Below, one piece after another: positions 59,667-64,000 of a stretch of DNA of 64,000 nt. The position numbers and the translations under genes are program-made. Where the stretch lies: contig CBDFFN010000004.1 of assembly GCA_965246795.1 (NCBI GenBank), forward strand, positions 124,001 to 188,000, written 5' to 3'. Source of the DNA: JAJXWB01 sp965246795 (GTDB taxonomy: Bacteria; Pseudomonadota; Alphaproteobacteria; Rhizobiales; Beijerinckiaceae). The notes beneath the pieces are model-generated. The model was not told the DNA's origin. It saw only the letters and a list, made by a program, of their open reading frames with translations, and ran no database searches. Within the stretch, counting starts at the first letter, position 1. Each line of letters begins with the position of its first letter.

Positions 59667-60287
59667 TTGCTGACCGTTCATCACCTCAACGACTCGCGCT
59701 CGCAGCGTATCTTGTGGCTGCTTGAAGAGCTTGCCCTCCCCTACGAGATCAAGCGCTATCAGCGTGACGGAAAGACCCGCTTAGCGCCGCCGGAGCTCAA
59801 GGCCGTCAATGCGCTCGGCAAGTCGCCGGTCGTAACCGAGGGCAGCAGCACAATCATCGAGTCGGGCGCCATCATTGATTTCATCATTCGCCGGCACGGC
59901 GGCGGGCGGCTGCAGCCCGATCCTGCGAGCGCGGACTACGACACCTACCAGCAATGGCTGCACTACGCCGAGGGTTCGGCGATGCTCCCTCTGATGCTTC
60001 ACCTCTACGTGTCGCGGCTAAAGGAGGCCGGTGCGCCACTCGCACCGCGCATCGAGAGCGAGATTGCCAATCATCTGGGCTTCCTCGATGCGACGTTGCA
60101 GGGGAAGGATTGGCTGCTCGACGACTTCACCGCCGCGGACATCCAGATGAGCTTTGTCGGCGAGATCGCGGGCTCGTTCGGCAAACGCGCGGCCTACCCG
60201 GCGCTCGATGCGTGGGTGAAGCGATTTCAGGCGCGGCCGGCGTACAAGACCGCGCTAGAAAAGGGCGGGCCGTATAATTTTGCTTAG
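59667..60287 (+). CDS. glutathione S-transferase
   Basis: A 206-residue GST. The N-terminal thioredoxin-like domain opens LTVHHLNDSRSQRILWLLEE, with the Ser or Asn in HLNDSRSQR at the glutathione-activating position as in the Beta/Nu-type bacterial groups. The binding motif SPVVTEGSSTIIESGAIIDF follows. The helical C-terminal domain ends with AYPALDAWVKRFQARPAYK. The start codon is TTG at 59667, preceded by AATAGGGAG. It is divergent from htpG and convergent with livF. Detoxification of electrophiles is the likely role but no substrate can be named. Confidence 0.9.
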   Translation: MLTVHHLNDSRSQRILWLLEELALPYEIKRYQRDGKTRLAPPELKAVNALGKSPVVTEGSSTIIESGAIIDFIIRRHGGGRLQPDPASADYDTYQQWLHYAEGSAMLPLMLHLYVSRLKEAGAPLAPRIESEIANHLGFLDATLQGKDWLLDDFTAADIQMSFVGEIAGSFGKRAAYPALDAWVKRFQARPAYKTALEKGGPYNFA

Positions 60288-60998
60288 TTATACCGAAAGA
60301 TACACCGCCAGCCGGTCGGACTCGGCCTGGAGCGCGGCGCTCGTGCCGCTCCAGGCGATCTCGCCCTTCTCGATGATGTAATGCCGGTCGGCGATCTCGC
60401 AGAGCTCGTCGAGTTCCTTGTCGATGACGAGGATCGACAGGCCCGTGCCCTTGAGTTCGTGCAGGCGCCGCCAGATCTCGTCACGCACGACCGGCGCGAG
60501 ACCTTCCGTCGCCTCGTCGAGGATCAGGAGCGAGGGGTTCGTCATCAGCGCGCGGCCGATCGCCAGCATCTGCTGCTCGCCACCCGAGAGTTGCGAGCCG
60601 CCGTTGTTCAGCCGCTCGCCAAGCCGCGGAAAAAACGTGAGCACCCGCTCGAACGTCCACGGATCGGCTTTTCCGCGCGTGTTTGCGGCAACCAGCAGGT
60701 TCTCGCGCACGGAGAGATTCGGAAAGATGTGCCGGCCTTCCGGCACAAGCCCGATCCCGCGCCGTGTCATTTTATGCGACACGACATCCGCCACGTCCGT
60801 ACCGCGCCATGACAGGCGCCCGGCCGTGCGCGGCAGAAGACCCATGATGGTGCGCACCGTCGTCGTCTTGCCCATGCCGTTGCGGCCGAGCAGCGTCACG
60901 ACCTCGCCTTCGCCGATAGCGAGCGAGACGCCGAAGAGCGCTTGGCTCGCGCCATAGCCAGCCTCGATGCCGTCGATGTCGAGAAGCGGCGCGCTCAT
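60288..60998 (-). CDS. livF: branched-chain amino-acid-type ABC transporter ATPase
   Basis: A 236-residue ABC ATPase of the LivF type. It has Walker A GRNGMGKTTTVRTIMGL, signature QLSGGEQQMLAIGRALM, Walker B LLILDEATEGLAP and the H-loop position occupied by VIDKELDELCEIADRHYII. The LivF mark is the switch-region RGIGLVPEGRHIFPNLSVRENLL. Its ATG overlaps the livG stop. It is the last gene of a five-gene import operon in which the binding protein and permease genes lie upstream. Confidence 0.95.
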   Translation of the reverse strand: MSAPLLDIDGIEAGYGASQALFGVSLAIGEGEVVTLLGRNGMGKTTTVRTIMGLLPRTAGRLSWRGTDVADVVSHKMTRRGIGLVPEGRHIFPNLSVRENLLVAANTRGKADPWTFERVLTFFPRLGERLNNGGSQLSGGEQQMLAIGRALMTNPSLLILDEATEGLAPVVRDEIWRRLHELKGTGLSILVIDKELDELCEIADRHYIIEKGEIAWSGTSAALQAESDRLAVYLSV

Positions 60999-61750
60999 CG
61001 CGTCTTCTCGCCGAGATAGGCGGCGCGCACCGTCGGATCGTTGCGGACGGATGCGAAGCTGCCGGACGCGATGACGCGGCCCGACACGAGCACACTGACG
61101 CGATCCGCCAGCGCCTCGACAGCGGACATGTCGTGCTCGACGAGCAGCATTGCGTGATGCGATTTCAACTCGCGCAGGATCGCCGTCATGCACACGCCGT
61201 CCTGCCGACCCATGCCGGCCATCGGCTCGTCGAGCAGCAGGAGTTTCGGCTTGCTCGCGAGCGCCATCGCGAGTTCGAGCTGCCGCTGTTCGCCATGCGA
61301 CAGCGCAGACGTCTCGACATCGGCACGCGCGAGAAGACCGATGGCATCGAGTGCGGCGCGTGCTGGCTCGAGCAGCGCGGAATCGCGCATCGCCGGACGC
61401 AGGAAACGGAACGAATGTCCGCTCTGCGCCTGCACCGCCAGCACGACATTGGCGAGCGCCGTGAGATCGGGAAAAACTGACGTGATCTGGAACGAGCGCG
61501 CAAGCCCGGCATGCGCGCGCCGCCACGCCTTCTCGCGCTCGATGTGGCGGCCGTCGAACAGGATGGTGCCTTCGTCGGACGACAAGTCGCCCTGGATCTG
61601 CGCAATGAAACTCGTCTTGCCCGCGCCGTTCGGTCCGATCAGCGCATGCGTCTCGCCGGGCTGTACATCGAGATCGACGTGATCGGTCGCGAGCAGTCCG
61701 CCGAAGCGTTTAACGAGTCCGGAGACTTTGAGAAGCGGCGCGTCAGTCAC
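60995..61750 (-). CDS. livG: branched-chain amino-acid-type ABC transporter ATPase
   Basis: A 251-residue LivG ATPase. It starts at a GTG (61750) that overlaps the end of livM by eight bases; a TTG eight codons upstream is possible. The key motifs are Walker A IGPNGAGKTSFIAQ, signature ALSHGEQRQLELAMAL, Walker B LLLLDEPMAGM and the H-loop LVEHDMSAVEALADRV. The feature RRAHAGLARSFQITSVFPDL matches the LivG loop that contacts the permease. Together with LivF it powers uptake. Confidence 0.95.
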   Translation of the reverse strand: MTDAPLLKVSGLVKRFGGLLATDHVDLDVQPGETHALIGPNGAGKTSFIAQIQGDLSSDEGTILFDGRHIEREKAWRRAHAGLARSFQITSVFPDLTALANVVLAVQAQSGHSFRFLRPAMRDSALLEPARAALDAIGLLARADVETSALSHGEQRQLELAMALASKPKLLLLDEPMAGMGRQDGVCMTAILRELKSHHAMLLVEHDMSAVEALADRVSVLVSGRVIASGSFASVRNDPTVRAAYLGEKTR

Positions 61751-62684
61751 GATGCTTCTCGGAGATGAGGCCAACGAGCCCGAAGCGCACGTAGCGGACG
61801 AAGAGCAGGATCAGCGGACCGAAAATGAGCTGCCAGTAGGTCGTAAAATGCGACAGCGTCTCTTCCATCAGCATGAAGACGAGCGCGCCGAGCAGCGGCC
61901 CAAGCGCGCTGCCCATCCCACCAAGCACCACCATGATGATGAGGTCGGCCGAGCGGCCCCACGACATCATGCTGGGACTGACGAAATCCGTGTGATTGGC
62001 GAGCAGGACGCCAGCGAGACCGCTCAACGTGCCCGCGATAACGAAAGCGGTAAGTCGGTAACGATAGACGGGGAAGCCGAGCGCACGCATGCGCCGCTCG
62101 TTGATCGCTGCGCCGCGCAGCACCATGCCGAACCGCGTGCGCGCGAGATGCGCGACAAGAGCGATCGTTGCGAAGAGCAGCACGAGGCACAGAAAGTAAA
62201 ATGACGTGCGGTTCGACAGATTGATTAAGGCGAAGCGGCTGCGCGTGGCGATCGTGAGACCATCGTCGCCGCCATAAGCATCGAGACCGACCGCAACGAA
62301 ATAGACCATCTGCGCGAAGGCGAGCGTGACGAGAATGAAATAGACGCCGCCAGTGCGCAGACAAAGCGAGCCGATGACGAGCGACGCAATCGCGGATGCA
62401 GCGAGCGCGATCGGCCATTGCATCAAACCCGATGTCACACCTTCGGCTGTCAGAATGCCGATGGCGTAAGCGCCGATGCCCATGAAAGCCGCATGGCCGA
62501 GGCTCACGAGGCGGCCGTAGCCGAGAATTAGATCAAGACTGACAGCGGCAAGCGCGAGGATGACGACACGCGTGATGACGATCAGTGGATAATCGTTGCC
62601 GACGAATTTCGCCACCAGGGGCGCGCAGGCAAGCAGCAAGGCAAGGATGCAGGCCGCGACAAACCGCGGCGACCGAAACATCAT
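61743..62684 (-). CDS. livM: branched-chain amino-acid-type ABC transporter permease
   Basis: A 313-residue inner-membrane permease with about nine membrane segments. The start (MMFRSPRFVAACILALLL) overlaps the livH stop (ATGA). The LivM motif LGYGRLVSLGHAAFMGIGAY and the cytoplasmic coupling region RTRFGMVLRGAAINERRMRALGFP are both present. LivM and LivH together form the transmembrane path. The longer in-frame extension upstream is only a back-translation of livH. Confidence 0.94.
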   Translation of the reverse strand: MMFRSPRFVAACILALLLACAPLVAKFVGNDYPLIVITRVVILALAAVSLDLILGYGRLVSLGHAAFMGIGAYAIGILTAEGVTSGLMQWPIALAASAIASLVIGSLCLRTGGVYFILVTLAFAQMVYFVAVGLDAYGGDDGLTIATRSRFALINLSNRTSFYFLCLVLLFATIALVAHLARTRFGMVLRGAAINERRMRALGFPVYRYRLTAFVIAGTLSGLAGVLLANHTDFVSPSMMSWGRSADLIIMVVLGGMGSALGPLLGALVFMLMEETLSHFTTYWQLIFGPLILLFVRYVRFGLVGLISEKHRD

Positions 62685-63598
62685 CGCGCGCCGCCGGCCG
62701 GAAATAGTCCCTGTGGCTTCACGAGCAGAACGACGGCAAGCAGCACGTAGATCAGCACGGACGACAGTGCAGCGGCCGCCGTCGACGCCGCGACTGGCGA
62801 CAAAACGAGGCGCAGGAGATCGGGCAGATAGGCGCGTCCGAGCGAGTCGATCAGCCCTACGATGAGCGCGGCGAAAAATGCGCCACGCACCGAGCCGAGC
62901 CCGCCGATCACGACAATGACGAGTGCGAGGATCAGCATGTTGTCGCCCATGCCGATCTGCACGGTGAGGATCGGTGCAGCAAACAGGCCTGCAAGTCCAG
63001 CGAGCGCCGCACCGAGACCGAAGACCAGCGTCGACACGAGCCGAACGTCGGTGCCGATGGCGCCAGCCATCGCACGGTCGGAGGCGGCGGCGCGGATCGT
63101 CATGCCAGCCCGCGAGCGTTGCACAAGCGCATAAAGTCCGATGGCGACGACCAGCCCGACGAGGATGATGGCGAAGCGATAGAGGGGATAGGTGAAGCCG
63201 AGAAGCGAGACCTGTCCCGCGAGCGCCGATGGCACGGGTACGGTACGGCCGGCCGCGCCCCAAACCAGCCGCACAAAGTCGTTGAAGAAGAGCACGAGAC
63301 CGAACGTGCCGAGCACCTGGTCGAGATGGCCGCGACCGTAGAGCGGTCGCAGCCAGACGGCCTCCAGAGCAAAGCCGAGTAGCGTCGTCGCCACGACGGC
63401 GAAGATCCCGCCGAGAACGAAGCTTCCCGTCATCGCCACGCCGGTCGCGGCAAAATAGGCGCCCATCATGAACAGCGAGCCGTGGCTCAGGTTCATGAAG
63501 TCCATGATGCCGAAAACGAGCGTCAGCCCTGCTGCCACCAGGAACAGAAGCAGCGCAAGCTGGACGCCGTTCAGCGTCTGCTCGATCAAGAGACTCAT
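62681..63598 (-). CDS. livH: branched-chain amino-acid-type ABC transporter permease
   Basis: A 305-residue permease with about eight membrane segments. It begins MSLLIEQTLNGVQLALLLFL, has the family motifs LVFGIMDFMNLSHGSLFMMGAY and a coupling loop RSRAGMTIRAAASDRAMAGAIGTDV. The gene is the first of four transporter genes downstream of the binding protein. A palindromic repeat region separates it from that gene, which may allow different expression levels of binding protein and permease. Confidence 0.95.
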   Translation of the reverse strand: MSLLIEQTLNGVQLALLLFLVAAGLTLVFGIMDFMNLSHGSLFMMGAYFAATGVAMTGSFVLGGIFAVVATTLLGFALEAVWLRPLYGRGHLDQVLGTFGLVLFFNDFVRLVWGAAGRTVPVPSALAGQVSLLGFTYPLYRFAIILVGLVVAIGLYALVQRSRAGMTIRAAASDRAMAGAIGTDVRLVSTLVFGLGAALAGLAGLFAAPILTVQIGMGDNMLILALVIVVIGGLGSVRGAFFAALIVGLIDSLGRAYLPDLLRLVLSPVAASTAAAALSSVLIYVLLAVVLLVKPQGLFPAGGAR

Positions 63599-63669
63599 AG
63601 ACCGACGGGTCCGGCGATCGCTGATCGAGTCAAAGACGAAATAGCCACGTTCCTGGACACGCGAAGCGT

Positions 63670-63707
63670 GATCCGGGATCCAGCCAACTCACACTGGACC
63701 CCGGATC
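63670..63707. repeat. palindromic intergenic element between livK-type gene and livH
   Basis: GATCCGGGATCCAG (63670-63683) pairs with CTGGACCCCGGATC (63694-63707), a 14-base stem with one mismatch and a 10-base loop. Immediately after it CCGGATCGACC and GGTCGTCCGG form another near-palindrome. This is a REP-like unit of the kind seen often in Hyphomicrobiales intergenic DNA. It sits where a stem-loop would stabilise the upstream binding-protein transcript. Confidence 0.7.
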
Positions 63708-63783
63708 GACCTACGGTCGTCCGGGGACGTGGACTTCGAAACCCGCTCATGTTTTCGACGATCTCGTGCGCCTGCGGAAGCGC

Positions 63784-64000
63784 TCACTTCATCGTGCATT
63801 TGTCGGCAAAGGCATCTTTCGCATCGGCGAATATTACCCCCGTCGACTTTTGCGTGAAGTTGCCGTCCTTGTCCTTCACGACTTCCTGCGAGAAGAAATC
63901 CTGCACCGGGAAGTGGTTCGTGTTGAAGGCGAATTTGCCGCGCACCGACTTGAAGTCAGCCTTCTCGAGCGCTTTGCGGAAGGCGTCCTTGTCGTCGAGC
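63784..64000 (-). CDS. ABC transporter substrate-binding protein, Liv type (partial)
   Basis: Only the C-terminal 71 residues are in the window: DDKDAFRKALEKADFKSVRG, KFAFNTNHFPVQDFFSQEVV and, at the end, DAKDAFADKCTMK before the stop. This is the conserved tail of periplasmic Leu/Ile/Val-type binding proteins (NxNHFPxQDF), which also include binders of aromatic acids and short-chain amides. The specificity loops are outside the window. Its place at the head of livHMGF makes it the receptor for that transporter. Confidence 0.85.
   Translation of the reverse strand, partial: LDDKDAFRKALEKADFKSVRGKFAFNTNHFPVQDFFSQEVVKDKDGNFTQKSTGVIFADAKDAFADKCTMK

Noticed and set aside
60288..61526. A 412-codon reading of the livF frame
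   Set aside because: The part upstream of 60998 reads back through livG in another frame and is Arg-rich; the ATG overlapping the livG stop is the natural start.
1..64000. A known anti-phage defence island
   Set aside because: Apart from the two degraded toxin-antitoxin loci and the phage block, no defence-family gene was recognised.

Overview
The window reads as chromosomal DNA of a GC-rich alphaproteobacterium, most likely of the order Hyphomicrobiales (Rhizobiales). The evidence is the set of neighbours: ileS-lspA followed by a paired M16 peptidase operon, a DUF1134 secreted protein, dapF-mtaB, purH, rplS with a long C-terminal tail, VapBC- and HicBA-type modules of the rhizobial kind, and palindromic intergenic repeats of a sort common in that order. 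This placement rests on family recognition, not on a database search.

Layout. Positions 1-3.8 kb hold the edge of a prophage or phage-derived island on the minus strand: a DUF3489 HTH protein, a ParB-DNA methyltransferase fusion, a DUF5681 small-terminase-like protein and the large terminase, cut by the window start. A repeat-rich stretch (3.8-4.1 kb) with GCAAATTCCCTG repeats separates it from ordinary chromosome. From 4.1 to 11.2 kb come a VOC protein, an SsuA/NMT1-like periplasmic protein paired with a ThDP enzyme, a TolC-type outer membrane protein, phosphoglucomutase, a tRNA-Ala(CGC) and YggT. From 11.2 to 19.8 kb: mtaB-dapF, a secreted GyrI-like protein, a frameshifted metallo-beta-lactamase-fold hydrolase, an AhpD-like protein, and a two-component system divergent from two related OB-fold-like proteins. 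From 19.9 to 26.5 kb: a catalase-like protein translationally coupled to a YdeP/FdhF molybdoenzyme, an L,D-transpeptidase, a decayed HicBA toxin-antitoxin pair, purH and rplS.

From 26.6 to 42.9 kb lie cysQ, DUF1134, a coiled-coil membrane protein, a monooxygenase-fold protein with an alpha/beta hydrolase, ileS-lspA-unknown-M16-M16, tspO, a HAD nucleotidase with argB, pgi and a nitrilase-family amidase. From 42.9 to 53.7 kb: ferredoxin-NADP reductase with a recognisable promoter, an SDR plus split transketolase operon, a gentisate-dioxygenase-like cupin, small unknown proteins, an outer-membrane beta-barrel, a VOC plus enoyl-CoA hydratase pair, a lipoprotein and prs. From 53.7 to 64 kb: a VapB antitoxin with only a 25-residue relic of its VapC toxin, ruvB, TerC/CBS, YbgC, a cupin, htpG, a glutathione transferase and a Liv-type ABC transporter operon whose binding-protein gene runs off the window end.

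Most of the window is housekeeping. The most informative observations are the relics: two toxin-antitoxin loci in which the toxin (and once the antitoxin too) has been destroyed, a metallo-hydrolase with a frameshift in its conserved C-terminal HWGTF region, and the phage packaging edge with its flanking repeats. I found no convincing new defence or biosynthetic system.
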